Both the position numbers and the translations under genes were made by a program. The notes beneath the pieces are model-generated. The model ran no database searches and had not been told where the DNA came from. It saw only the letters and a list, made by a program, of their open reading frames with translations. From Hyphomicrobium sp. (GTDB taxonomy: Bacteria; Pseudomonadota; Alphaproteobacteria; Rhizobiales; Hyphomicrobiaceae), in the NCBI GenBank assembly GCA_017512425.1, contig JAFWGI010000008.1, positions 21,884 through 85,883 of the forward strand: a stretch of DNA of 64,000 nt. Reading direction: 5' to 3'. Shown piece after piece: positions 17,955 to 26,819 of this stretch. Every line of letters begins with the position of its first letter. Positions within the stretch are counted from its first letter, which is position 1.

Positions 17955-18955
17955 GGCAACGCCGTCACTGGTACGACCGTTTGAGATGCGCCGCCCGTCG
18001 TCTGTGCCTTAGGTGCCAGCACACGGTGCGGCGTTCTCGTATCGATTTCACGCACGATATCTTCGAGCTGACGATTGACCGCGTGCGCGCCGCGCGAAAT
18101 CAATTCGTCGGCACGGTGGAAATCGAACAGGCCGATATCCTGCAGCCGCGGTGAGATCATCGCATCCGGCGGATCGCCTGCGAGGCGCGAGCGCGCGATG
18201 CGGTCCTGCACGATATTGAAGGCGTCGACCATCACCGTCGAGATGCCCGGCGCGCCATCACCGCCACCGAAAATCTGCCGTTGCAACATCGCCCTGACGC
18301 CGCGCGGTGGCGCTTGGTGTGGCATCTCTTCGGCAATCTCGTCGGCGACGTTTTCAGCGCCGTAGGAAGATTCCGGCATCGGCACGACGCTGCCACGACC
18401 GAGCACGTCGAAATTCAAATTGACGGCGATGACATAGCGGGCGCCAAGAGCTCGGCAAACCGATACAGGGATCGGGTTCACAAGCGCGCCATCAAACATC
18501 CAGCGGCCGTTGACGCGGACCGGCTTGAAGATGCCGGGCAGCGCATACGATGCGCGCACAGCTTCAACCAGCTTTCCGCGCGACAGCCAGTGTTCGTGGC
18601 CGGTGCCGATTTCGGTCGCGACAGCTGTAAATTTCGTATCGAGGTCTTCGATCAGTTTATCACCCAGATGGCGATCAAGGCGATCACAGAGCTTCTGGCC
18701 GCCGATCAGACCGTTGCCGGCGAGGTTGAAATCGAGGTATCCGAAAATGCGGCGCGGCGTCAGTTCGCGCGCGAAGCCTTCGATGTCATCGAGATTGCCG
18801 GATGCGTAGCATCCCCCAACAACCGCGCCGATCGATGTGCCTGCGATGATGTCTGGGCGAATTCCTGCAGCTGCGAGCGCTCTCAGAACGCCGATGTGGG
18901 CCCATCCGCGGGCGGCTCCGCCCCCCAATGCCAGACCAATTTTTATACCCGCCAT
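17936..18955 (-). CDS. Patatin-like phospholipase (RssA/NTE family)
   Basis: 339 aa. The oxyanion loop LALGGGAARGWAHIG, nucleophile elbow GTSIG (Ser about 42) and the catalytic Asp in MFDGALVNP identify the Ser-Asp dyad of patatins. Likely a cytoplasmic or membrane-peripheral lipid hydrolase. ATG 18955 follows GGAG. The final 30 residues are Thr/Pro rich and look disordered. Convergent with the CBS gene. Confidence 0.88.
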   Translation of the reverse strand: MAGIKIGLALGGGAARGWAHIGVLRALAAAGIRPDIIAGTSIGAVVGGCYASGNLDDIEGFARELTPRRIFGYLDFNLAGNGLIGGQKLCDRLDRHLGDKLIEDLDTKFTAVATEIGTGHEHWLSRGKLVEAVRASYALPGIFKPVRVNGRWMFDGALVNPIPVSVCRALGARYVIAVNLNFDVLGRGSVVPMPESSYGAENVADEIAEEMPHQAPPRGVRAMLQRQIFGGGDGAPGISTVMVDAFNIVQDRIARSRLAGDPPDAMISPRLQDIGLFDFHRADELISRGAHAVNRQLEDIVREIDTRTPHRVLAPKAQTTGGASQTVVPVTALPQPVAK

Positions 18956-19157
18956 GGCGGTACTCCTGACCGTCGCAACCCTGCTGCCGTAAAACGCGCT
19001 ACCGATGAGTAACGTGCCAGCGGCATTTGGTTCAGGCCTTCCAATTACGCTTAACGACGTTACACGGAACGGCTTAAGGCTACCCTACTGATAGGTAAGC
19101 AAATCATGAACAGATTGAAGAGGGTAGAGCAATCACTGACGATCACGTCTGCGAAAT

Positions 19158-19586
19158 TCAGTCTCGCAACGCAGCATTGACAAGGCGGGCGCCCCCAGCC
19201 GCATCCGCCGACGCTTCGACGACGCGATAGAAGCATGAGCGCGCGCCCGTGTGGCAGGCAACGCCGTCGCCTTGCACGGTGGCGGTGATCCAGACAACGT
19301 CCTGATCGCAATCGGTGCGGATTTCAGCGACGGACAGCAGGTTGCCGCTCTCCTCGCCCTTTTTCCAAAGCTTGTTGCGCGACCGGCTCCAGAAATGGGC
19401 GACGCCGGTTTCCAGCGTCAGCCGCAACGCTTGTGCATTCATGAAGGCGAACATCAGCACCGCACCCGATTTGGCGTCGGTCACGATTGCGGGGATATAG
19501 CCGTCGCCATCGAATTTGGGCTGAAAGACTGCGCCAGCCTCGATGTCCTTGGCGGTCGTGCGGGCGGCGAAAGGCGTGTCGGTCAT
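19158..19586 (-). CDS. hisI: Phosphoribosyl-AMP cyclohydrolase
   Basis: 142 aa stand-alone HisI. It opens the purine ring of phosphoribosyl-AMP in histidine synthesis. The metal motifs RTDCDQD and [11 protein letters not shown] are intact, and [17 protein letters not shown] is the substrate-binding segment. HisE is not fused. Divergent from the NifU-like scaffold, with 193 bp between the starts. Confidence 0.94.
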   Translation of the reverse strand: MTDTPFAARTTAKDIEAGAVFQPKFDGDGYIPAIVTDAKSGAVLMFAFMNAQALRLTLETGVAHFWSRSRNKLWKKGEESGNLLSVAEIRTDCDQDVVWITATVQGDGVACHTGARSCFYRVVEASADAAGGARLVNAALRD

Positions 19587-19779
19587 GGTTTAGGTTCTAG
19601 TTTGCTGGGTGAGCAGGGCAGGGGCGCGGCGTCCGCGCCTCGCATCCGGCCTCGAAAGCTCCTATATACGGCGACTATACACGCCGCCGGAGATTTGGAC
19701 GGCATAAAACCGGTTGAAGTTTATGGCGCGGAGCGGTGCGGGCACGAATGCCCTGACCGGCGACCGTGGGAAGCATGAC

Positions 19780-20229
19780 ATGGCTGATCTCGATGAGATC
19801 TACAACACGCGCATTCTGGAACTTGCCGGTGAAATCTCGCGCAATGGCCGCCTGGATAGCCCCGACGCATCGGCGTCTGCCCATTCAAAGCTCTGCGGCT
19901 CGACCATCGACGTCGATGTGAACGTCGCCAACGGCCGGGTCACCGACTACGCGCACACGGTCAAGGCCTGTCTGCTCGGGCAGGCCGCGGCCTCGATCGT
20001 CGCCCGCGAAATCGTTGGCACGCCGCAAAACGAATTCCACGCGATCGCCACGCAAATGCGCGCCATGCTGAAAGACGGCGGTCCGGCGCCCACCGGGCGC
20101 TGGGCTGACCTTGCGGTGCTCGAACCTGTCAGGCACTACAAGGCGCGGCATGCGTCGACACTGCTCGTGTTTGAAGCCGTCGAGAAGGCGTTTGCGCAAA
20201 TTGACGAGACGCAAACCGCTACCGTTTAA
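19780..20229 (+). CDS. NifU/IscU-like iron-sulfur scaffold homologue with two Cys
   Basis: 149 aa. KLCGSTIDVDV and KACLLGQAA match the first two cluster-ligand Cys of IscU, but the region of the third Cys reads ARHASTLLVF with no Cys. Homologues of this form sit near hisI and yidD in Hyphomicrobiales. It may hold a cluster with a different ligand or have lost the scaffold role. Start 19780 has GGGAAG 7 nt upstream. First gene of a plus-strand run with a cupin and YidD. Confidence 0.78.
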   Translation: MADLDEIYNTRILELAGEISRNGRLDSPDASASAHSKLCGSTIDVDVNVANGRVTDYAHTVKACLLGQAAASIVAREIVGTPQNEFHAIATQMRAMLKDGGPAPTGRWADLAVLEPVRHYKARHASTLLVFEAVEKAFAQIDETQTATV

Positions 20230-20254
20230 GTCTCTCATCAGACGAGTTGATGTC

Positions 20255-20719
20255 ATGGCGATCATTCACGATCCAATGCGCGTGCCGCCACGCACCACGA
20301 CCATCTATCCAGCGCCGTACAACGCCGGGTTTGAGGGCCGGCTGAAGCGCGCTTTGACGGATCGCCTGAGCCTGACGCAGTTCGGCGTCAACCTGACGAC
20401 GCTCGAACCGGGCGCACAGTCGGCGCACCGCCATTGGCACGAGAACGAAGACGAGTTCATCTACATGCTCGAAGGCGAGCTGATCCTCGTCTTGATGGAC
20501 GGCGAGCATCGCTTGCGCACGTCGATGGCGGTCAGCTTTTCGGCCGGCGATCGCAACGGACACCACCTCGTCAATCGCAGTCCCCATCGCGCGACGTACC
20601 TGGAAATCGGCACGCGCTGCAAGGACGAGAATATCACCTATCCCGACATCGATCTCACCGCCGAAAAGCGCGACGGCAAATACAAGTTCTTCCACAAGGA
20701 CGGGATGCCGTATGAGTGA
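20255..20719 (+). CDS. Cupin-domain protein
   Basis: 154 aa single-domain cupin. The metal motif is HRHWHENEDEFIYMLEGE, with a second-half GDRNGHHLVN. Function is open: sugar, sulfur or regulatory cupins all look like this. It overlaps the yidD start by 8 bp, showing cotranslation. A related cupin, with the equivalent KHWHSAEDELVYVLDGE, is encoded at 31453-31920. Confidence 0.82.
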   Translation: MAIIHDPMRVPPRTTTIYPAPYNAGFEGRLKRALTDRLSLTQFGVNLTTLEPGAQSAHRHWHENEDEFIYMLEGELILVLMDGEHRLRTSMAVSFSAGDRNGHHLVNRSPHRATYLEIGTRCKDENITYPDIDLTAEKRDGKYKFFHKDGMPYE

Positions 20720-21296
20720 CGGGGTATTCGCCAGCGCGTGCAAATCACTGCTCAAGGCGCCCGTTTACGCGTATCGCTATTCGTTCAAAGCCTTCGTTGG
20801 ACAGAACTGCCGCCATTGGCCGTCGTGTTCGGAATATGCGATCGAAGCCATCGACAAGAATGGCGCGTGGCGCGGGTTCTGGCTGATGCTGTCGCGCATC
20901 AAGCGCTGCGGGCCTGGTGGCACGAGCGGCGTGGATCCCGTGCCTGACATCCGCGCCGAACGTCACGCATTTGCTCCCTGGCTCTACGGGCGTTGGACCG
21001 CGGCCTCTTTGCCACCAAGTGACGCGCCACGGACCGAAGTTCTCAAAATCATCACGCACCCCGACGCGCAACGTCGTGTCGCCATCCTGCGCCATCCAAG
21101 CGGCGGCTTTGGTTTTGAAGAAGAGGCCCTGATCCGGGACACGCATTACGACGGCAGCGCGTATGAGGAATGGCGCGGCGTGACCGACGACAGTTTTGCC
21201 GTCTGCGATACCGCCGAAACCGCCGAACGCGAAGCCCGTAGCCGCATCGCCTGGCTCAAAGCGCTTGGCAACGAGGCCGACCAGGACGAAACCTAG
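20712..21296 (+). CDS. yidD: YidD-type membrane insertion factor with a C-terminal extension
   Basis: 194 aa, about twice the usual 70-100. Residues 10-80 are YidD (YRYSFKAFVGQNCRHWPSCSEYA, then RIKRCGPGG), an amphipathic factor aiding YidC insertion. Residues 108-190 form an added domain (VLKIITHPDAQRRVAILRHP, GFGFEEEAL) of alpha/beta look that I do not recognise. Translation starts inside the end of the cupin gene. Linkage to the iron-sulfur-scaffold-like and cupin genes has no clear functional reason. Confidence 0.82.
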   Translation: MSDGVFASACKSLLKAPVYAYRYSFKAFVGQNCRHWPSCSEYAIEAIDKNGAWRGFWLMLSRIKRCGPGGTSGVDPVPDIRAERHAFAPWLYGRWTAASLPPSDAPRTEVLKIITHPDAQRRVAILRHPSGGFGFEEEALIRDTHYDGSAYEEWRGVTDDSFAVCDTAETAEREARSRIAWLKALGNEADQDET

Positions 21297-21787
21297 GCCG
21301 CGGCGAGATCGGAGCCGCTCAGCGCGCGCATTTCCGCCGCCGTATCGGCATCGAATTGGGCTGCGTCCGATTGGACCACACCGTTGCCGGCATAAATCAC
21401 ATCGCTTCCCATTTCGCTGACGGACTGAACGATCGCCTGGAAGTTATCGAAGGCCATCTTGGCGATGAACTCGAAGGCCATCATTTCCCAGACGTTCGCG
21501 CCTTGATGCAGCTGTCCGGCGAGCAGCGTTTTGACAGTGATCTCGGGGCAGGCGTCATTCTTCAGCAACGCGCTGAGCGCCGGTGCCAATGGCGCCGGGA
21601 TCGGCAGCGCGCCGGCCGGCCATGCCGCCAGGTAGGCTGCGCGCTTGAACAACGGCTCGGCCAGGAAGTGCTCATCCAAAATGGCGCGCACCTTCGGGTC
21701 GACGATCGCCTGCACATTGCAGCACGCGCGGACCTTGCCCTGGATCAGGAACATGCCCTTGCGAATGACGAGCTTGGCTGGTGCCAT
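21293..21787 (-). CDS. Unrecognised protein, 164 aa
   Basis: Soluble, mostly helical sequence with CC at about 21-22, no signal peptide and no motif I know. ATG 21787 is preceded by GGGGGAA at 9 nt, so it is probably real. Its 3' end overlaps the convergent yidD stop by 4 bp. Codon use resembles the neighbours, so it is likely an old resident gene. Confidence 0.6.
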   Translation of the reverse strand: MAPAKLVIRKGMFLIQGKVRACCNVQAIVDPKVRAILDEHFLAEPLFKRAAYLAAWPAGALPIPAPLAPALSALLKNDACPEITVKTLLAGQLHQGANVWEMMAFEFIAKMAFDNFQAIVQSVSEMGSDVIYAGNGVVQSDAAQFDADTAAEMRALSGSDLAAA

Positions 21788-21984
21788 GATGAAGAATTCC
21801 CCCGGATCGGTTGGCGAAGGCTCTAAGGCCTGCACCAGACCGTAACGGCGTTTGGTTGAAAACCTCGCCGCCGATTGCCTGCAATTTTACGGATATCAGC
21901 CGCGAAACCGGCATGCACGCGGAACGGCGGCACCGCTGGCGCGTTCACTCCGAAGGTTTACCGCTGTTAACGCGAGGATGTGCC

Positions 21985-22836
21985 ATGCCGACAATCAAAG
22001 TCAAAAACGGTCCGGAGATTTACTACGAAGACGTAGGCCAGGGGCCCGCAATCGTCTTCATCCACGGATGGCCGCTATCCGGCGCCATGTGGGAATATCA
22101 GGTCGTGCCGCTGATCGAGGCTGGCTTTCGCTGCATTTCTTATGACCGCCGCGGCTTTGGCCGGTCGTGCAAAAACCCGTCGGATTACAGCTACAGCGCC
22201 CTTGGGGCCGATCTTGCCGCGCTGCTCGAAGAACTCGACGTCACTGATGCCACGCTCGTTGGCTGCTCGATGGGCGGCGGCGAGGTCGTTGAATATCTGA
22301 CGCGCCACAACAAAACGCGGCGCGTCGTCCGCGCCATGCTCGTATCGTCGATCGTGCCGTTCCTGCTCAAGACGCCCGACAATCCAGACGGCGTCGACAT
22401 TGGCGTTTTCGATGAGATGATCGCTGGACTGCGCACCGATCGCCCGGGCTTCCTGACCGACTTTGCTGAGAAGTTCTTCGGCGTCGGCATGCTCTCGTCA
22501 CCGGTATCGATGCCAATGCTGGCGGCCAACTGCGAAGTCGCGATGACGGCGTCGCCGATCGCCACGCTGGCGTGTGTGCGAACGTTCTCCGCAACCGACT
22601 TCCGCGCGCAGTGCAAGGCCATCGATGTCCCCGTGCTCATCATCCACGGCGACAGCGACGCGACGGTTCCGATCGATCCGACCGGCTCTTGTGCCGCGGC
22701 GATCATTCCGCAAGCCGAATTGAAGATCTATTCCGGCGCACCGCACGGTCTTTTCTACACGCACCGCTATGATCTCAATCGTGACATCGCCGCGTTCGTA
22801 TCAGAAGGCCGCGTCGCACTCCCCGACGCCGCCTAA
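21985..22836 (+). CDS. Alpha/beta hydrolase (non-heme peroxidase/esterase type)
   Basis: 283 aa. The fold is shown by [22 protein letters not shown], nucleophile elbow GCSMGGGE, the Asp in [11 protein letters not shown] and the His in APHGLFYTH. Closest in style to the non-haem chloroperoxidase (perhydrolase) esterases, whose physiological substrate is usually unknown. Start 21985 has GAGG; the longer frame from 21811 is unsupported. Confidence 0.85.
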   Translation: MPTIKVKNGPEIYYEDVGQGPAIVFIHGWPLSGAMWEYQVVPLIEAGFRCISYDRRGFGRSCKNPSDYSYSALGADLAALLEELDVTDATLVGCSMGGGEVVEYLTRHNKTRRVVRAMLVSSIVPFLLKTPDNPDGVDIGVFDEMIAGLRTDRPGFLTDFAEKFFGVGMLSSPVSMPMLAANCEVAMTASPIATLACVRTFSATDFRAQCKAIDVPVLIIHGDSDATVPIDPTGSCAAAIIPQAELKIYSGAPHGLFYTHRYDLNRDIAAFVSEGRVALPDAA

Positions 22837-22849
22837 AGGCGCACGACCG

Positions 22850-22872
22850 GGCTGCCTGCTTGACAGGCAGCC
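22850..22872 (+). promoter_or_regulatory. Stem-loop in the thrS leader
   Basis: A perfect 9-bp stem (GGCTGCCTG with CAGGCAGCC) and a 5-nt loop lie 14 bp after the hydrolase stop and 71 bp before thrS. No T-run follows. It could end the hydrolase message or shape the thrS leader. Confidence 0.4.
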
Positions 22873-22942
22873 TGATCTGACTAGAAGCCTCCATCTCATC
22901 TTACCTGCGTGGTTGGCAGCGATTGAGAAGGAGGCAACGATC

Positions 22943-24880
22943 ATGACCGACGTCACAATTACGTTCCCAGACGGCAAGACCAAACAAATCCCTTCGGGAA
23001 CGAGCGGGCTTGAAGTTGCCAAAGGCATCTCGCCCTCGCTCGCCAAGCGCACCGTTGCCATGCAGCTCGATGGCGTGCTGTCCGACCTCAACGATCCGAT
23101 CACCAAGAACGCCGCAATCAATTTCGTGTCGCGCACCGATCCGGCTGCGATCGAATTGATTCGCCACGACGCGGCCCACGTCATGGCCCAAGCCGTCCAA
23201 GCTCTGTGGCCCGGCACACAGGTGACGATTGGCCCAGTGATCGACAACGGCTTCTTCTACGACTTCGCGAAGGCGGAACCCTTCCTGCCGGAAGACCTCG
23301 CGAAGATTGAAAAGAAGATGCACGAGATCATCGCGAAGAACGCTGCCTTCACGAAGGAGTTCTGGTCGCGCGATAAGGCCAAGCAGGTGTTTCGCGACAA
23401 GGGCGAGCTGTTCAAGATCGAACTCGTCGAGGCTATCCCCGAAGGCGAAGATCTGAAGATCTATAAGCAGGGCGACTGGTTCGATCTCTGCCGCGGCCCG
23501 CACATGACCTCGACGGGTGCGATTGGCAAAGCCTTCAAGCTGCAGAAGTTTGCGGGTGCGTACTGGCGCGGCGATTCAAATAATCCGCAGCTGCAGCGCA
23601 TCTACGGCACCGCCTGGGCAACGCAGGAAGAACTCGACGCCTATCTCAAGATGCTTGAGGAAGCGGAGAAGCGCGACCACCGCAAGCTCGGCCGCGAAAT
23701 GGATCTCTTCCATTTCCAGGAAGAAGCGCCGGGCTCAATCTTCTGGCACCCGCACGGCTGGACGCTGTTCCAGACGCTGATCAACTACATGCGCCGCCAG
23801 CAGCAGAAAGCAGGCTACGTCGAGGTCAATTCGCCCGACATGATGGAGAAGCATTTCTGGGAGCTCTCAGGCCACTGGGAGAACTACGGCGAGAACATGT
23901 TTACGACCGTGCTCCCCGATGAGCGCGTGTTCTGCTGCAAGCCGATGAATTGCCCGGGCCATGTTCAAATCTACAAGCACGGCTTGAAATCGTATCGCGA
24001 TCTTCCGCTGAAGATCGCCGAGTTCGGCAAGGTGCATCGCTATGAACCGTCAGGCGCGCTGCACGGCATGCTGCGCGTGCGCCACTTCACGCAGGACGAC
24101 GCGCACATTTTCATCACCGAAAATCAGATCATGGAGGAATGCCTCAAGATCAACGATCTGATGCTGTCGATCTACAAGGACTTCGGCTTCGAGGACATTT
24201 TCATCAAGCTGTCGACGCGGCCGGAGAAGCGCGTCGGCGCCGACCACTTGTGGGACAAGGCGGAGAAGGCGCTACAAGACGTGCTCGACGAAGTGACGAA
24301 GCGTTCGAACGGCCGCATCAAAACCGCGTTGCAGCCGGGCGAGGGCGCGTTCTACGGCCCGAAACTGGAATACGTCTTGAAGGACGCGATCGGCCGCGAA
24401 TGGCAGTGCGGCACGACGCAGGTCGATTTCAACCTGGCGGGCCGCCTCGGCGCGTTCTACATCGACGAGCACTCGGAAAAGAAAACGCCGGTGATGATCC
24501 ACCGCGCGATGTTCGGTTCGCTCGAGCGCTTCACCGGGATTTTGATCGAGAACTACGCCGGGCATTTCCCGCTATGGCTGGCGCCGCTGCAGGTCGTCGT
24601 CGCGACCATCACGAGCGACGCGGACCCGTATGCGAATGAAGTCGTCGCTGCGTTCAAGGCCGCTGGCCTGCGCGTCGAGTCCGATCTGCGCAACGAAAAG
24701 ATCGGCTACAAGGTGCGCGAACACTCGCTTGCGAAGGTGCCCGTCATCATCGCCGTCGGCCTCCGCGACGCCGAAGCCCGCAACGTCAGCATCCGCCGCC
24801 TCGGCTCGCAGGAGCAGACGGTGATGTCGTTGAACGATGCTCTCGCCAGCCTCAAGGACGAGGCGAAGGCTCCGGGGTAG
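22943..24880 (+). CDS. thrS: Threonine-tRNA ligase
   Basis: 645 aa, full length for class II ThrRS. Order: N-terminal TGS domain ([14 protein letters not shown]), editing domain with [11 protein letters not shown] and DLCRGPH, catalytic core with [20 protein letters not shown] (zinc Cys) and motif 3 [11 protein letters not shown], then the anticodon-binding domain. ATG 22943 follows GAAGGAGG; earlier in-frame starts lie in the hydrolase 3' end. Confidence 0.97.
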   Translation: MTDVTITFPDGKTKQIPSGTSGLEVAKGISPSLAKRTVAMQLDGVLSDLNDPITKNAAINFVSRTDPAAIELIRHDAAHVMAQAVQALWPGTQVTIGPVIDNGFFYDFAKAEPFLPEDLAKIEKKMHEIIAKNAAFTKEFWSRDKAKQVFRDKGELFKIELVEAIPEGEDLKIYKQGDWFDLCRGPHMTSTGAIGKAFKLQKFAGAYWRGDSNNPQLQRIYGTAWATQEELDAYLKMLEEAEKRDHRKLGREMDLFHFQEEAPGSIFWHPHGWTLFQTLINYMRRQQQKAGYVEVNSPDMMEKHFWELSGHWENYGENMFTTVLPDERVFCCKPMNCPGHVQIYKHGLKSYRDLPLKIAEFGKVHRYEPSGALHGMLRVRHFTQDDAHIFITENQIMEECLKINDLMLSIYKDFGFEDIFIKLSTRPEKRVGADHLWDKAEKALQDVLDEVTKRSNGRIKTALQPGEGAFYGPKLEYVLKDAIGREWQCGTTQVDFNLAGRLGAFYIDEHSEKKTPVMIHRAMFGSLERFTGILIENYAGHFPLWLAPLQVVVATITSDADPYANEVVAAFKAAGLRVESDLRNEKIGYKVREHSLAKVPVIIAVGLRDAEARNVSIRRLGSQEQTVMSLNDALASLKDEAKAPG

Positions 24881-24888
24881 ATTGGGGT

Positions 24889-25431
24889 TTAGGAAAGTCT
24901 AATAAATGAAAATTGCGTGCCCTTGATGTGCATCTCTAGTTCAACCTTGCGATCTTCGCTAGCCGATAGAAACATCTCGGCGACTTTGAAAAGCTGCAGG
25001 TAATATGCGCAACTCTTGTACTTACGATCCGAAGAAAAATAAATTCCCATCACCCCGAGAGAGTCGACGACAAACGGTGAGTAGATTTTACTATGTATGA
25101 GCTGATTACATGCTTCACGAATAGGCAGGGACTCTGACTTGCCCCGCATAAAATCGTAAGCCCTTGTCCACCGTTCCTCAAACTTAGCGTCAAAATCGAC
25201 GCCGCTAACTGCGGGATATTTTATCGGCTCACACAACGAGTTTGAAATGTTGTTTAATAGGCCCGAGTCCATTAGTTTTCGGACAGCATAGAAACCAGTA
25301 AATACATCTTTCTCTATCTCGAATTCTGCAGTGATATCGTCTTTCCAGCTTTCGTATCGGCGTAGAAGCGACGAGCCTCGATCAGCCAGCTCTGTCTTCC
25401 ATAACTGGGCTGTGGTTGCGCATATAGGCAA
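24889..25431 (-). CDS. Orphan hypothetical protein of foreign character
   Basis: 180 aa if the TTG at 25431 is used; an in-frame TAG lies four codons upstream of it. No domain recognised: soluble, Tyr/Phe-rich, helical, rich in Lys and Asp (SDRKYKSCAYYLQLFKVAEM). AT content and codon use (AAA, ATA, TTA) stand out from both neighbours, suggesting horizontal acquisition. It lies between thrS and a repeat cluster. Start uncertain, possibly truncated at the 5' end. Confidence 0.5.
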   Translation of the reverse strand: MPICATTAQLWKTELADRGSSLLRRYESWKDDITAEFEIEKDVFTGFYAVRKLMDSGLLNNISNSLCEPIKYPAVSGVDFDAKFEERWTRAYDFMRGKSESLPIREACNQLIHSKIYSPFVVDSLGVMGIYFSSDRKYKSCAYYLQLFKVAEMFLSASEDRKVELEMHIKGTQFSFIRLS

Positions 25432-25541
25432 TGCGGTCCCCTAAAACTTGTGCTTTCTGCTGTTGCCGAGATTTTTCCAGCCCAGCCAGCATTCTTTGGC
25501 TTCAATTTATTGACGGCAGTTACAATGAAGCTGCTCGTCGC

Positions 25542-25565
25542 TTATCCCGGCTTTTGCCGGGATAA
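25542..25565. repeat. Palindrome of the CCGGC/GCCGG family
   Basis: A 10-bp perfect stem TTATCCCGGC/GCCGGGATAA with loop TTTT. First of several short palindromes of the same core sequence in this patch. Confidence 0.7.
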
Positions 25566-25567
25566 GG

Positions 25568-25684
25568 CAGGTTTCAGCATACACTGTGTTGGACTGCCGC
25601 GGCTACGTTGCCGCGTTTTGCCTGCAGTGCGTGTGGACCGCAGTCGTAGGTCCCGGCTCCGCCGGGATGACGATGTTGTGAGAG
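25568..25684 (+). repeat. 117-bp direct repeat, copy 1
   Basis: Starts CAGGTTTCAGCATA, contains GTTGGA, ACGTTGCCG and GGACCGCAGTCG, then the palindrome TCCCGGC-TCC-GCCGGGA (25651-25667) followed by TGACGATGT, and ends near GTGAGAG. Copy 2 begins exactly 190 bp later and has the same length. Confidence 0.7.
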
Positions 25685-25716
25685 TCGCGCTCGTGCCTCA
25701 CGTTGCGTCATGCCGA

Positions 25717-25734
25717 CCCCGGCCTTCGCCGGGG
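25717..25734. repeat. Palindrome CCCCGGC-CTTC-GCCGGGG
   Basis: Perfect 7-bp arms with a CTTC loop, in the spacer between the two 117-bp repeats. Same core as the palindromes inside the repeats and at 48081-48098. Confidence 0.7.
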
Positions 25735-25757
25735 CAAGCTGCGGTCGGCACCCACGA

Positions 25758-25874
25758 CAGGTTTCAGCATATACGATGTTGGATTTCCGCTGCGGCGTTG
25801 CCGATTAGCAAGCAGCAAACAACGGACCGCAGTCGCAGGCCCCGGCCTTCGCCGGGATGACGATGTGGAGAGAG
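25758..25874 (+). repeat. 117-bp direct repeat, copy 2
   Basis: Diverged second copy: CAGGTTTCAGCATA, then TGTTGGA, GCGTTGCCG, GGACCGCAGTCG, palindrome CCCGGC-CTTC-GCCGGG (25841-25856), TGACGATGT, ending GAGAGAG. Identity with copy 1 is highest at both ends and around the palindrome; the middle third has changed. Confidence 0.7.
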
Positions 25875-25935
25875 CGGAGCGGCACCATCGGCAAACGTCA
25901 ACCTAAACACCCGTCGAGACACAAAGCCCATCGAC

Positions 25936-25963
25936 GTGGATGGCCGCCTGCGCGGCCATGACG
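25936..25963. repeat. Palindrome of the ATGGCCGC/GCGGCCAT family
   Basis: Arms ATGGCCGC and GCGGCCAT (25940-25959) in a GTGG...GACG frame. Related copies lie at 26106, 26185, 26617 and 48014, in both orientations. Confidence 0.65.
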
Positions 25964-26029
25964 AATTTGGGGATGCGACGACGAGATTTGCGCATCGGAG
26001 AGAATTGCACGGGTATCAGCGATTACGCG

Positions 26030-26100
26030 CACTATTCCCCCATTACCACCGTCTTGGCACTATTCCACCACTACCACCGGCATGGCAGTGTTCCCGTTTA
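26030..26100 (+). repeat. Imperfect tandem TACCACCG-rich repeats
   Basis: Three degenerate units built on TACCACCG or TACTACCG followed by TCTTGGCA, GCATGGCA or TCATGGCC; the last runs into the palindrome at 26106. Too short and diverged to be a CRISPR array. Confidence 0.4.
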
Positions 26101-26105
26101 CTACC

Positions 26106-26127
26106 GTCATGGCCGCGAAGGCGGCCA
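26106..26127. repeat. Palindrome of the ATGGCCGC family
   Basis: GTCATGGCCGC-GAAG-GCGGCCAC, opposite orientation to the copy at 25936. Confidence 0.65.
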
Positions 26128-26184
26128 CCCACGACAAGTTTCCAGAAATGAGGAGGTGGCTATCTGGCCGGACGCGCGCAATGT

Positions 26185-26210
26185 GATAGCCGCTTGCGCG
26201 GCCATGACGA
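26185..26210. repeat. Degenerate palindrome of the ATGGCCGC family
   Basis: GATAGCCGC-TTGC-GCGGCCATGAC: the left arm carries one change from the consensus (TAG for TGG). Confidence 0.55.
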
Positions 26211-26235
26211 ATATAAAGGCGTTTCGTAAGCGCCC

Positions 26236-26586
26236 TCACTCTTCCCGCTCGAGCGGCGCATCCGACGGCAGCGCCAAAATCTCGCCGGTCTGCGCGTCAA
26301 ACAAATCCTGCCACTCGGGGTTTGTTTGTAGAATCAGCCGGACTTTCCACGCCCGTTTCCATTTCTTGATCCGCGTTTCGCGCAGAATGGCGCTGTCCAT
26401 CGTTTCGTGAAATTCATAGTACACGAGCCGTGTCACACCGTAGCGTTTCGTAAACCCCTCGATCAACTTTTGCTGATGCATTGCCATTCGATGAGCGAGC
26501 GCGCTTGTTACACCGGCATACAGCACACCGTCCGGGTTGCTGGCTACCAGGTAGACGCAGGGTTGCTTTTCGTAGCGCTCGTGCAT
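26236..26586 (-). CDS. GIY-YIG nuclease superfamily protein
   Basis: 116 aa, single GIY-YIG domain as in the YhbQ/UPF0213 group: VYLVASNP with LYAGVT gives the paired strands, followed by a conserved Arg (AHRM), and RETRIKKWKRAWK with the Glu-Arg helix. Likely a small DNA- or RNA-cleaving protein, not mobile by itself. Start 26586; the longer frame to 26694 reads through a palindromic repeat, so it is rejected. Lies inside the repeat cluster. Confidence 0.85.
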   Translation of the reverse strand: MHERYEKQPCVYLVASNPDGVLYAGVTSALAHRMAMHQQKLIEGFTKRYGVTRLVYYEFHETMDSAILRETRIKKWKRAWKVRLILQTNPEWQDLFDAQTGEILALPSDAPLEREE

Positions 26587-26616
26587 GCTGCAAGCATGGC
26601 ACAAAATCCGAGCAAC

Positions 26617-26645
26617 GTGGATGGCCGCCTTCGCGGCCATGACGG
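26617..26645. repeat. Palindrome of the ATGGCCGC family
   Basis: GTGGATGGCCGC-CTTC-GCGGCCATGACGG, 30 bp upstream of the GIY-YIG gene; same orientation as the copy at 25936. Confidence 0.65.
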
Positions 26646-26819
26646 GTGTGCGAAGCCGGTGCCTCCACCGGAAACGCGAGTGCTCGCGGCCCACCCAACC
26701 CGTGACAATCCCATCACGCCTGCTGCTGGATAATCGCGTGCGCCGCGCCGAGTCCGTTGTCGCGGACCGGCGCGCTCAACTAGTTTCGCGAATAGGATAA
26801 ACATTCCCTGGAGGGGCAC

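Noticed and set aside
25568..26645. Possible CRISPR array from clustered short repeats
   Set aside because: Repeats differ in length and orientation, spacing is irregular, and no cas gene is near. They are dispersed palindromes and a single duplication.
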